Assembly (NCBI GenBank): GCA_963169815.1
Contig: CAUJDC010000057.1
Location: 1 to 37,248 of the forward strand
Length of the DNA: 37,248 nucleotides
Source: Patescibacteria group bacterium
GTDB lineage: Bacteria > Patescibacteriota > Gracilibacteria > UBA1369
Direction: 5' to 3'
The notes below the pieces were generated by a model that ran no database searches, was not told where the DNA came from, and saw nothing but the letters and a program-made list of their open reading frames with translations. Shown one piece after another: positions 9,701-17,916 of this stretch (its first letter is position 1; the number at the start of each line of letters is the position of its first letter). The position numbers and the translations under genes were made by a program.

Positions 9701-9985
9701 CGTCAGCTGGTTTTCTACAAATTACTATGTCAGAACTCTCCACGCTTCAAGACCCAATTCCCCCATCAAAAAGTGGCCGCCACTCAAATCGAATTCCTGG
9801 AAAAATCTCGTAGCAAAAAAATCTACCTCAAAGGATCTATCAATGCAGATGAACAAAGTTTAAACGAAGTGATTGAAAATATTAAATTTGTTCATCAGCA
9901 AATTAACGCTCTGCAATTTGAAAAAATCGAAAAATCAGACCTCTGTAACAAATGTCCTTTTTACAATATTTGCTGGAAGAGCTAA
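6725..9985 (+). CDS. UvrD/PcrA-type superfamily 1 helicase with C-terminal AddB/Cas4-like PD-(D/E)XK nuclease
   Basis: GAGTGKT, LVDEYQDTN, DDDQSIYRFQGA, AHASKGLEFEHV, LFYVALTRAKK; C-terminal TCPRKFMYQN, LGTAIHAALDKF, VTDFKTG, CNKCPFYNIC. ORF opens at 6671; ATG 6725 preferred. Confidence 0.92.
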   Translation: MSDFQKYYDGLNLEQREAVDAIEGPVMVIAGAGTGKTQILAVRIAKILQETQIDPFNILCLTFTEAGVTAMRQRLISIIGPAAYHIKICTFHGFCNEIIKENSEEFVVNRDFEQIDDLEKILLLQEIIDELGVRSVIRPNGDPYYYQFDLEGRIKDLKKENFSPARFSESLNQIENFYKQIQPRTKSFTDIKGSPAEEEINKMSPEFLLKDFEPKNTIEQTYAKYLDQLWQDYQSALTGQKRVDSTKRTAFKKALKDFLANIDKNLPKQRELAKAYQLYQDKLIARSRYDYEDMILMVSQRFEADAQKTDGGLLRKYQETYQYILVDEYQDTNSAQNRTVELLGSFFNSPNLFVVGDDDQSIYRFQGASVENIIDYYKRYKSELKLITLVKNYRSQQSILDAASTMIENNHVRIASYLNENSNVKIDKKLQSQSEHQVAPLELFIFETEAQESYQIAQEIKTLISQGVSPSEIAILYRQHNDALELTEVLLKEKVPFELKAGQDILQDLQVGKLLSLFRTIENPHDNEELAQTLFTDFLKIPRADLLSLIYYYSQNRLERQGFSLFHLLNQPEHLKQAHLSEPAAFQKLHQQIIVWRDSAENQTLNLFFETVIKQSGFLQYLMESDSRIETLNKLNTLFRQIKNATRKNHHLTITDFLEDLQMRSENSLSLLEEPLQISRDAVLLMTAHASKGLEFEHVFIIRSTSRNWGKGRNMDKINLPKGLIQTIINDEKLEREEDERRLFYVALTRAKKMCHLSYSKFRSETNKVKEDLVSMFVSEIPAELLSQEDYTNASPVQIEALESLLLQPSEQPFSSIEEGLLRKAVSEHVISPTSLNHYLTCPRKFMYQNLLRIPQAKNRSASLGTAIHAALDKFFREYNRKKIKPPVEFILLHFKASLDKELLKEKDHQELLEIGKNIISDFYEDKQNSFNSETITEYNFSSHGVNIEGIPITGKVDKIEPNSENNLVVTDFKTGNADSGLSKIRHGEDYWRQLVFYKLLCQNSPRFKTQFPHQKVAATQIEFLEKSRSKKIYLKGSINADEQSLNEVIENIKFVHQQINALQFEKIEKSDLCNKCPFYNICWKS

Positions 9986-10282
9986 TGAATACAAACCTGG
10001 TCAACTACCCCAACTTTGACAAGTTTTGATTTTCCATTACAATTCCATAGACCTATTATTATATAGACTGTCGCCATCGACACTGCCTCAGCTAGTCTCT
10101 CCAGTGCACCTCTACTTCTACCCCCAAAAGGCCCTCAAAGTGTTGAGGAATTTGCCGCCAATATGGTCTTACCGCTCCCTGCAATATCGTCTTAGACATT
10201 TATGGCAATGTTTATCGCATTATGGAAAACTGTGGGCAAGTCACAGAACCATCTGGCCTATTTTTTGAGGTCAATTTAAACT

Positions 10283-10407
10283 GATTTTTCTTTTATTTGA
10301 GATTAATACAAGGAAACAAACAAAAAAGTAAGCGAAACGTATATAGAAATACGTTGAGTGCTTTTTTATGCAGTTGACGAAGTAGTAAGCCAAATAAAAG
10401 AAAAATC
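10283..10407. repeat. 17-bp perfect inverted repeat enclosing nested hairpins
   Basis: GATTTTTCTTTTATTTG (10283-10299) / CAAATAAAAGAAAAATC (10391-10407); inner AAAAAAG/CTTTTTT (10322-10328/10361-10367) and AACGTAT/ATACGTT (10336-10342/10349-10355). Confidence 0.75.
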
Positions 10408-10573
10408 CTTTGTGCCGGGCCATCTCTGGAATACATCCCCGTATTCCTTTTAAGTGGGTGACCTCACCCGCGTCCCTCAGGATGCGGAAATTTTAGCCTC
10501 CCGTAATTTATGCTTGTGAGAGAGAAAACCGAGATTTAATCGAACACAAAAGATATCTTTAATTTAGCATTCA

Positions 10574-11326
10574 CTAGCCCTTCTGTCTATCACAATAAAT
10601 TTTAATTGCTGAAGTAAAGAACTGCGCTAGTCCTGGCTTAATTTTTTCATAATTAGCTGCAAATCTAGGATCGGTAGAATACATTTCTCCGAGGCCGCGA
10701 TACATTTCCAAATTTGGTTCATAAAAAGCATGCAGCCATTGATAATGCCTTGCGACAACAGCTTGAACTGCCGGATCATCTGGATCTTCGTCCATATTTT
10801 TAGCTAATTCCTCACTGATACCATAACCTTCCTCCATCACTTTTTTCATACCTTCTTTACCCATTTTCTTCACTCTTTCCTGCGACTGTTTATATGCATC
10901 AGTATTACCCCAACGTTCTTTGGCTTCGGCGGCATAGATTTTCATTTCATCCTCGGAAAAGGCGCCATATAAGTCTTTATCATTCATAGTAATTTCTTGA
11001 TTTAGAGATTTAATAGTTCGGTCGATAGTTTTTATCAGTCCACTCAAACGTTTCTTTTTTATTTCCAGCATTTGACGTTGATCAGCTAAAGCTTTTTTCA
11101 AATCAAAACCTGGAGCAGCAATAATTCTACTAATTTCCTCCAAAGGGAAATCCATTTCACGGAAAAAAAGTATTTGTTGAAGTTTCAATAACTCTGCCTG
11201 GCCATATTTGCGATAACCATTTTTCTCAACCAACATTGGCTTGAGCAGGCCAATCTGATCATGGTGATGTAAAGTCCGGACTGTTACACCAGCTAATTGG
11301 GCTAATTGTTGAACGCTATAGGGCAT
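10574..11326 (-). CDS. MerR family regulator with TipAS antibiotic-recognition domain
   Basis: YSVQQLAQLAGVTVRTLHHHDQIGLLKP HTH; C-terminal TipAS-like ERWGNTDAYKQSQERVKKM...QWLHAFYEPNLEMYRGLGEMYSTDPRFAANYEK. Confidence 0.9.
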   Translation of the reverse strand: MPYSVQQLAQLAGVTVRTLHHHDQIGLLKPMLVEKNGYRKYGQAELLKLQQILFFREMDFPLEEISRIIAAPGFDLKKALADQRQMLEIKKKRLSGLIKTIDRTIKSLNQEITMNDKDLYGAFSEDEMKIYAAEAKERWGNTDAYKQSQERVKKMGKEGMKKVMEEGYGISEELAKNMDEDPDDPAVQAVVARHYQWLHAFYEPNLEMYRGLGEMYSTDPRFAANYEKIKPGLAQFFTSAIKIYCDRQKG

Positions 11327-11404
11327 GAGAAATGATCATTAAACTATCTACAAGGATAGCATAAAGTGTCACCTAACGTCAGAGTCAAAAGAAATTAATT
11401 GAAG

Positions 11405-12166
11405 CTAAACTGTAGAGCTGCCCAGGCCTAGGTAAAGCAGCATTTTCACCATTAAAACAATCCAGCCAACCACAAAACTCAGAACTGAAAAACCAAAATA
11501 TTTAGAAATCAAAAAATTATCTATTACTACAAAGCACATAAAATAAACTCCAGCATTGGCCAAATAAGATTGATATCTACCCTGCCAGCGTTTAGGAATT
11601 ATTAATTGCAAAAACTTCGAACCATCCAGAGGTGGAAATGGCAGCATATTGAAAGCAAACAAAATCACCGAAACATCAAAAATTGTTTGAAATAATAAGC
11701 CCAACTCATAATTCATATACTGACCGAAATAGCGAACCGGCAAAATAGCAATCAGAGCAATTAGCAAATTCATCAGTGGGCCAGCTACAGCCACCAGAGC
11801 CTCGTGAACAACAGGCCTTTTGAAATAAGCCCGATTGACTGGCACCGGCTTCCCCCAACCTATCCCCACTAGAAAAACCAATATAGTTCCGAGCGGATCT
11901 AGATGTGCCAAAGGATTGAGTGTCACACGCCCTCTTTGCTTGGCAGTCGGATCACCAAGCAACCAAGCCGTATAAGCATGGGCAAACTCATGAAAAGTGA
12001 TTACCAGAACCAAAGCACCAATTGTATAAATATAGCTAAGCCAAATCATGTCAGCATGTTGCCCGAAAAAAGGCTTCCAGACAATCGAAAGACAATATTT
12101 TAAGCAAAAAAACATTGCATTTATCAATTTTAATGCTAGAATTCGCCTACTTCTAACGAAATTCAT
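11405..12166 (-). CDS. Site-2 protease family (M50) membrane metalloprotease
   Basis: HEFAHAYTAWLLGDPTAKQRGRVTLNPLAHLDPLGT; NMLPFPPLDGSK; true start may be internal. Confidence 0.9.
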   Translation of the reverse strand: MNFVRSRRILALKLINAMFFCLKYCLSIVWKPFFGQHADMIWLSYIYTIGALVLVITFHEFAHAYTAWLLGDPTAKQRGRVTLNPLAHLDPLGTILVFLVGIGWGKPVPVNRAYFKRPVVHEALVAVAGPLMNLLIALIAILPVRYFGQYMNYELGLLFQTIFDVSVILFAFNMLPFPPLDGSKFLQLIIPKRWQGRYQSYLANAGVYFMCFVVIDNFLISKYFGFSVLSFVVGWIVLMVKMLLYLGLGSSTV

Positions 12167-12421
12167 ATGTCAAAAGTTTGCCAACTCAGCGGTAAAAAGA
12201 AGTCCACTGGTCACAATGTATCTCACTCTAACCGCCACACTAAGAGAACTTTCTCTGCCAATGTGACTAAGAGAGCTGTGATCGATCCAGTTACTGGCAC
12301 TAAGCTCCGCATCAAAGTATCAACTCGCGCTCTTCGCACTATGGCCAAGAATCCAAGCAAGTATCGCGCCGCATTTGCATCACTTGTAAAAAAACAACAG
12401 AAGAAAGCTGCTAAAGCTTAA
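12167..12421 (+). CDS. rpmB: 50S ribosomal protein bL28
   Basis: MSKVCQLSGKKKSTGHNVSHSNRHTKRTFSANV...RIKVSTRALRTMAKNP. Confidence 0.93.
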   Translation: MSKVCQLSGKKKSTGHNVSHSNRHTKRTFSANVTKRAVIDPVTGTKLRIKVSTRALRTMAKNPSKYRAAFASLVKKQQKKAAKA

Positions 12422-12489
12422 TACTAGGCTTTTCCGATTTGGCAATTGCAGTTTCTCCGTTTTTGCCATAAACTGAGCTCACGAAAAAT

Positions 12490-12517
12490 CCTTCCTTTCG
12501 AACCGGAAGGTTTTTTT
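12490..12517 (+). terminator. Intrinsic terminator downstream of rpmB
   Basis: CCTTCC-TTTCGAACC-GGAAGG-TTTTTTT. Confidence 0.75.
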
Positions 12518-12587
12518 AGTTTCCACGGCAAAGTCCTTGCTTTTTAGTTACCATAAAGCTAGATTTTCTAGGCGCTAACATCAACAT

Positions 12588-12677
12588 GGAGGGGTCGCAT
12601 AGTGGCCTAGTGCGCGCGCTTGGAAAGCGCGTAACGTCGAAAGGCGTTCGGGAGTTCGAATCTCCCCCCCTCCGCCA
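12588..12677 (+). tRNA. tRNA-Ser (GGA)
   Basis: GGAGGGG/CCCCTCC acceptor, CGCGC-TTGGAAA-GCGCG anticodon arm, long variable arm AACG-TCGAAAGG-CGTT, GGGAG-TTCGAAT-CTCCC T arm, encoded GCCA. Confidence 0.95.
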
Positions 12678-12713
12678 TTTTTCACTTTTTGCGAAACATG
12701 GCGGTATTTTTTT
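12672..12713 (+). terminator. Terminator overlapping the tRNA-Ser 3' end
   Basis: CCGCCAT (12672-12678) / ATGGCGG (12698-12704), then TATTTTTTTT. Confidence 0.55.
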
Positions 12714-12944
12714 TGGACGAAGGTCGAACATTTTGTGACGAAAATCTCGAATATTAATTTGGACTCGTCGGGGCAAACTATTTTTCTGGGGGAATGGCAT
12801 TGTTCTACCTCGGCTTTCTTCCCGTCCGCAGGAGGGGTCTGAGGAGGAATGCGGTTTGACTAAATGCTTTAAATATTCATATACTAACTATAAATCATCG
12901 ATATTCTTAATAATATACAACTATCGCAGTAAAACTATACAAAT

Positions 12945-13031
12945 ATGTTAAAGGGGAAATCCACAATTGGCGGGAATATAAAGAAATACCGACACAAGCT
13001 CGGCGTTTCGCTGGATGATTTAATGAAATAA
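12945..13031 (+). pseudogene. Truncated Xre-type HTH remnant or 28-aa leader ORF
   Basis: MLKGKSTIGGNIKKYRHKLGVSLDDLMK*; resembles the first part of an HTH_3 domain and then stops. Confidence 0.4.
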
Positions 13032-13035
13032 AACT

Positions 13036-14604
13036 ATGGAAAATACTACGACAAACAACATACAAAAAGTAAAAGCCGACCTCCTCGCTGAACTCGACAA
13101 ACGCATTGCCGATAAAATCATCGAACAGACGAATGCTGATCTCTTGAAAAAGCTTATCCGTAATGCTGAGAGTGTGAATGAAGCGATTATGATAGCTGAA
13201 CTAGGCACAACTTATAAACGCACTGGTTTTCATTTTGACAAGCGGTTGGAAAAAATGACTGATACGATCAAATATTTTAAGAAAAATGACAAATTGAGTT
13301 TTACGACTGATAAAAATGCACTCACACATAAGCTTATAATTGGTGATAATTATGATGCGCTCTTGAATTTGTTGATTGAATATCGTGGAAAGATCGATGT
13401 CATCTACATCGACCCGCCGTATGGCAAGGACTCGATGGGTGAGTTTGCCAAGACGAACTACGACAACGCTATCACTCGTGACAATCTGCTCTCGATGCTC
13501 TATCCACGCCTAGTGCTGGCTCGCCAGCTCCTCTCCGACAACGGCGTGATCTTTTGCAGTATTGACGACAAAAATCAAGCGTATGTGAAGGGGTTGTTTG
13601 ATGAGGTGTTTGGGGAGGCAAATTTTGTAGCGAGTTTAGTATGGAAAGGAAGAGGTGGAAGACAAGATAGTAAAAATTACGCCGCGGTACATGAGTTTAT
13701 ACTAGTTTATGGAATGGAAGATTTTGTAGCCAAAAGGCAAGCAAAAGAATTGAACGGATTTAATAGTTATGACAAGAAAAAAGAAAAAAAATATAAATTA
13801 CAGCTTTTACGAAAATGGGGTTCTAATAGCAGACGAGAAGATCGTCCGAATCTTTACTATGCGATAAAAGACCCAGATGGAAATGACTACTACCCAAAAG
13901 TTCCGGGTGTTGGCGATGGGCGTTGGCGATGGGCGTTGGCGAGAATGACAAAAGAAATTCAAGATGGCAATGTTGAGTGGCAACAAAAAGATAACGAATG
14001 GGTACCATATGAAAAAATTTATGAAGACAGGAGCACTTCCAAAACTTTTACGACTTGGGTAGATGACGTTCCTGTTGGAATTGGAGCAAAAGAAATTAAA
14101 GACATTTTTGATGTTGATATTTTTGCTTATCCAAAACCAACCGCTTTAATTAAGCGACTCATGGAAATGGGAATGGGTTATAAAGACGCAACTATCCTCG
14201 ACTTCTTCGCCGGCTCTGGCACCACGGGGCAGGCGGTGTTGGAACTCAATAAGCAAGACGGCGGGAAACGACAATTTATTTTGGCGACAGCCAATGAAAT
14301 CACCGATACCACGCCAAACGGTATTGTGTATGATGTAACGAGCAAGCGCCTCAAACGCGTGATGACTGGCGAGTGTTATGATGGAACAAATAATTTTAAA
14401 TGGAATGAGAAAAATCAGCCCCTCGGCGACAATCTTGATGTTTATGATATCGCTACCGTGGCGAACTTTGAAAGCACAGAGGGCAAAACACCATTTGATG
14501 TCATTGACGAGACACATTATGGCAAGGCAAAACTTGGTGTGAAGGAAAAAATCAAATGGGTGTGCGAAAACTTTGAGGGCACGCAAAAGAAACTTGATAA
14601 ATAA
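13036..14604 (+). CDS. mod: Type III restriction-modification DNA methyltransferase (Mod), beta-class N6-adenine
   Basis: DVIYIDPPYGKDSMGEF, FCSIDDKNQAYVKGLFDEVFGEANF, then C-terminal ILDFFAGSGTTGQAVLEL. Confidence 0.92.
   Translation: MENTTTNNIQKVKADLLAELDKRIADKIIEQTNADLLKKLIRNAESVNEAIMIAELGTTYKRTGFHFDKRLEKMTDTIKYFKKNDKLSFTTDKNALTHKLIIGDNYDALLNLLIEYRGKIDVIYIDPPYGKDSMGEFAKTNYDNAITRDNLLSMLYPRLVLARQLLSDNGVIFCSIDDKNQAYVKGLFDEVFGEANFVASLVWKGRGGRQDSKNYAAVHEFILVYGMEDFVAKRQAKELNGFNSYDKKKEKKYKLQLLRKWGSNSRREDRPNLYYAIKDPDGNDYYPKVPGVGDGRWRWALARMTKEIQDGNVEWQQKDNEWVPYEKIYEDRSTSKTFTTWVDDVPVGIGAKEIKDIFDVDIFAYPKPTALIKRLMEMGMGYKDATILDFFAGSGTTGQAVLELNKQDGGKRQFILATANEITDTTPNGIVYDVTSKRLKRVMTGECYDGTNNFKWNEKNQPLGDNLDVYDIATVANFESTEGKTPFDVIDETHYGKAKLGVKEKIKWVCENFEGTQKKLDK
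13909..13942 (+). repeat. Tandem repeat of 13-nt unit GTTGGCGATGGGC, about 2.6 copies, within mod
   Basis: GTTGGCGATGGGC x2 (13909-13921, 13922-13934) plus GTTGGCGA (13935-13942). Confidence 0.95.
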
Positions 14605-14606
14605 GT

Positions 14607-15578
14607 ATGAAAAAGCCAAGCCCAAAAAATCTTTTCATCTATCAGGCAAAATCCGGAGCGATTGAGTTTCGGGGTGATTTTTTGCATGATACTCTCTGGG
14701 CAACGCAAGCACAAATTGCAGAAGCGTTTGGAGCAGATCGCTCGGTGGTTACCAAACATATCAGAAATATATTAAAGGATCGAGAATTGGACGCAAAATC
14801 AGTCTGTGCAAAATTTGCACATACTGCTGATGACGGTAAGACCTATCAAGTCCAATTTTATAGCCTTGATATTATTTTGGCAGTTGGATATAGGACAAAT
14901 TCACAACGAGCTATAGAGTTTCGCAAATGGGCCACCAAAACCCTACGAGACTATATCACCAAAGGCTATGTCATAGATCGGAAAAAGATTCAGAAAAACT
15001 ATGCAGAATTTTTGAAAACGGTTACCACCATCCAGGATCTTTTGCCTGAACATGTTGCCCTTGATCCCAAAATAGTTTTGGAACTGGTCAAAGAGTTCTC
15101 CAGCACTTGGACGGCTCTTGATGCATATGATAAGAAGAATCTGGAAGCGTTTGGTACAACAAAAAAATCAATAAAACTCTCTGGTGAAGAATTGACCAAC
15201 GCTATTGAAGACTTGCGAACTTCCCTTATAAAAAAAGGGGAAGCTACCAAGATGTTTGCTCAAGAAAAGAAAGAAGGAAATATCGAAGGTATAGTAGGCA
15301 ATGTCATGCAAGGATTTGGCGGTAAAGATGTGTATCAGACACTAGAAGAAAAAGCCGCGCACTTGCTTTATTTTATGGTCAAAAATCATCCGTTCACCGA
15401 CGGCAATAAACGCTCGGGCGCATTTGCTTTTGTCTGGTTTTTGAATAAAACAAAACTCCTTAATCGTAAGAAAATAACCCCAGAAGCCTTGACGGCACTT
15501 ACACTTCTCATTGCCGAAAGTGATCCAAAGAATAAAGAACAGTTGACAGGTCTGATCGTATCTCTTTTGAAAAAATAA
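14607..15578 (+). CDS. RhuM-family protein with C-terminal Fic/Doc domain
   Basis: RhuM-like N-terminus (IEFRGDFLHDTLWATQAQIAEAFGADRSVVTKHIRNILKDREL...VGYRTNSQRAIEFRKWATKTLRDYITKGYVI) and Fic motif HPFTDGNKRSGAFAFVWFL. Confidence 0.92.
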   Translation: MKKPSPKNLFIYQAKSGAIEFRGDFLHDTLWATQAQIAEAFGADRSVVTKHIRNILKDRELDAKSVCAKFAHTADDGKTYQVQFYSLDIILAVGYRTNSQRAIEFRKWATKTLRDYITKGYVIDRKKIQKNYAEFLKTVTTIQDLLPEHVALDPKIVLELVKEFSSTWTALDAYDKKNLEAFGTTKKSIKLSGEELTNAIEDLRTSLIKKGEATKMFAQEKKEGNIEGIVGNVMQGFGGKDVYQTLEEKAAHLLYFMVKNHPFTDGNKRSGAFAFVWFLNKTKLLNRKKITPEALTALTLLIAESDPKNKEQLTGLIVSLLKK

Positions 15579-15580
15579 TT

Positions 15581-17713
15581 ATGAGACAAGAAATTATTGA
15601 TCTACAAAATACTGCCGTCACTTCACTTGTCGAAAAGTCCACTACGCATGACGAGATGACTTTCAAGGCACCCACTGGGAGCGGTAAGACCTATATGATG
15701 GCAGATATGATGAACCGCATTTTATCGGCGAACAAAAATGTGATTTTCCTCGTGTCTACTCTCTCTAAGGGCGACCTTGCCACACAAAATTATGAGAAGT
15801 TTCAAGAATATTCTGCCAAAGGCAACTTCTCCGAGCTCAAGCCGTACCTTATTAGTAGCCAGATTGCTGGAGAAGAACGACTGTTTGTACCAACCGACTA
15901 CAATGTGTATCTCCTTCCCCGAGATTTATATAAAAAGGGTGGACGACTGATGCACGGGGCGATGGAGGGATTTTTGCATACGATAACAGGTGGTGAAATT
16001 ATTGGCGGAATGAACAAAAAAGTCTATCTCATCAAAGACGAATGCCATATTGCTACAAGTAATCTTGATGACTTATCCGAAAAGTTTTTTACCAAAATCT
16101 ATAACTTTTCTGCCACACCAAAACTTTCTCGTGGACAACACCCTGATGTCGAGGTCAAAAACGATGACGCGGTAAACGCGAAACTGATCAAAGATATCGA
16201 ATTAATTGACGATCCAGATATAGAAGTAGCGAGTGCGATTGAAAAGTTTGAAGAAGTAAAACAGGATTATCGCAACCTTCTTGGCGTAAACCCTTGCCTC
16301 ATTATCCAGATCAGCAACAAGGACAAAGCCGACGCCGAAATTGCCGAGATTAAAAAAGAGCTAGAAAAAGCCGAGCATGTAGATTTGAAATGGATGCTGA
16401 TAGTAAATGACGACAAACATTGCGACACCAACGACATTTTTAAAGCGAAAAAATTGCCTGTAAGCAAATGGAAAAATTACGCCAAAGAAAATTCCAGCAC
16501 GATTGATATTATCATTTTCAAAATGGTGATTACCGAAGGATGGGATATCCCTCGAGCGTGCATGTTGTACCAAATGCGTGATAGCAAGAGCAAGCAACTG
16601 GACGAGCAGGTGATGGGACGAGTAAGACGCAACCCGCGACTTTTAGATTTTGAAACATTGTCTGAAGAGGCGCAAAAATTGGCGATGACGGCGTGGGTAT
16701 GGGGAATTGTGCCGGAGGATTTGAAGAAAAGTTTTGGTGTGAAGTTGTGGCAAGATAACAACATTATTACGAGTGAGATCAAGATTAAAACAACACGGCT
16801 AAAGCCTTTGACAAAAAAAGCCAGTTTTAATCTGGCGAAATTTTTGAAAGAACAACCTACGGTATCGGCACCAAGTTCTATTTTTTCATTATGGCGAGAT
16901 TATATTAAAGCAGAAAACAGTATACGAGCAATGGCAGAGAGTCATGCCGGTGATTTTGCCAAATGGCGAGAATTTGCCGAAAATATTGAGGCAGTGGCAA
17001 GTGAGAGCAATCACTATGTGAATGATTATGAAAAGAGTATGGAGGTAGTAAAAGACGAAAGCGGCAAAGAAGTGGAGGTATCCTTTGCCTTGACTTCGCA
17101 CTACACGGACAATGGCAATTATGTTGATATTGGTGACTGGGTATGGAAAAGAAACGATGGGAAAGAGAAATTTTCTTTTGATAGCGAAGCGGAGCGCGCG
17201 TGGACTAGTCTTTTAAAAGATCTTGCAAAAGAAGATGCGGCTATTGGCGATGAACGAGTTGGTAAAAGAGTCACAGTTGGCAAGAAAAATCCAAAAGCTG
17301 GAGCGACTGACTTGTTTGGTGGAAAAGAACCGGAGCTTTTAGAGTCAAAACAATTGTATTTATGGGGAAAAAACTATATCGCTAACTCGCCAATAAAGTT
17401 CGAGTATTATCTTAATGCATTGCATTCTTCCTATCCTGATTTTGTGATGAAAGATAGTTTTGGTCGGGTGCATATTTTTGAGGTAAAAAGCGTAAATATC
17501 TCAACCGACATAGTTGGTGGCTTTGATAACAATATCTATAAAACAAAATTAGAAGAGTTAAAAAAAGCTTATAAACAAGCATCTAAACTAACCGGACAGA
17601 TATTTTATTTACCGATTTTGCGAGATGATAATTGGCGAATCTTTCAGTATGTGGCAGGAAGTGAAAAAATTTTAACGAAAGATCAATTTGTGAGTTTTTG
17701 CAAAAGTGCGTAG
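15581..17713 (+). CDS. res: Type III restriction endonuclease subunit (Res)
   Basis: APTGSGKTYMM, KDECHIA, SATPKLS, ITEGWDIPRACML, QLDEQVMGRVRRNP, C-terminal YPDFVMKDSFGRVHIFEVKSV nuclease motif. Confidence 0.92.
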   Translation: MRQEIIDLQNTAVTSLVEKSTTHDEMTFKAPTGSGKTYMMADMMNRILSANKNVIFLVSTLSKGDLATQNYEKFQEYSAKGNFSELKPYLISSQIAGEERLFVPTDYNVYLLPRDLYKKGGRLMHGAMEGFLHTITGGEIIGGMNKKVYLIKDECHIATSNLDDLSEKFFTKIYNFSATPKLSRGQHPDVEVKNDDAVNAKLIKDIELIDDPDIEVASAIEKFEEVKQDYRNLLGVNPCLIIQISNKDKADAEIAEIKKELEKAEHVDLKWMLIVNDDKHCDTNDIFKAKKLPVSKWKNYAKENSSTIDIIIFKMVITEGWDIPRACMLYQMRDSKSKQLDEQVMGRVRRNPRLLDFETLSEEAQKLAMTAWVWGIVPEDLKKSFGVKLWQDNNIITSEIKIKTTRLKPLTKKASFNLAKFLKEQPTVSAPSSIFSLWRDYIKAENSIRAMAESHAGDFAKWREFAENIEAVASESNHYVNDYEKSMEVVKDESGKEVEVSFALTSHYTDNGNYVDIGDWVWKRNDGKEKFSFDSEAERAWTSLLKDLAKEDAAIGDERVGKRVTVGKKNPKAGATDLFGGKEPELLESKQLYLWGKNYIANSPIKFEYYLNALHSSYPDFVMKDSFGRVHIFEVKSVNISTDIVGGFDNNIYKTKLEELKKAYKQASKLTGQIFYLPILRDDNWRIFQYVAGSEKILTKDQFVSFCKSA

Positions 17714-17916
17714 GACATATTTTATTAAAATTTAACATTCCAAAACCGTATAAATAAAACCTTAAAACAATCAGTAAGTGTACATTTGGGGCGTCACCAT
17801 CGCGCATCTGCCGATAGTGTATCTTTTATTGCGTGGAGACTCTCAATATTCTGAAACAAAAACAGAGAAAAGGTCAACTAATCAGGCTCAAATAACTTTT
17901 TAGTATAAAATATCCC

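Noticed and set aside
10026-10268. 80-aa + strand ORF
   Set aside because: No family motif; another frame ends in the more protein-like LDIYGNVYRIMENCGQVTEPSGLFFEVNLN*, but lacks a good start. At most a decayed gene fragment.
10410-10500. Hairpin cluster as RNase P RNA, SRP RNA, tmRNA or 6S RNA
   Set aside because: The conserved core sequences I would expect were not seen; left as unclassified structure.
12516-12800. 94-aa minus-strand ORF
   Set aside because: Lies across the tRNA-Ser gene (the WRRGGDSNSRTPF peptide is a typical tRNA-Ser antisense translation).
12588-17916. R-M block as a tRNA-integrated mobile island
   Set aside because: No repeat of the tRNA-Ser 3' end was found near 17.7-17.9 kb and no integrase is present, so only adjacency can be claimed.
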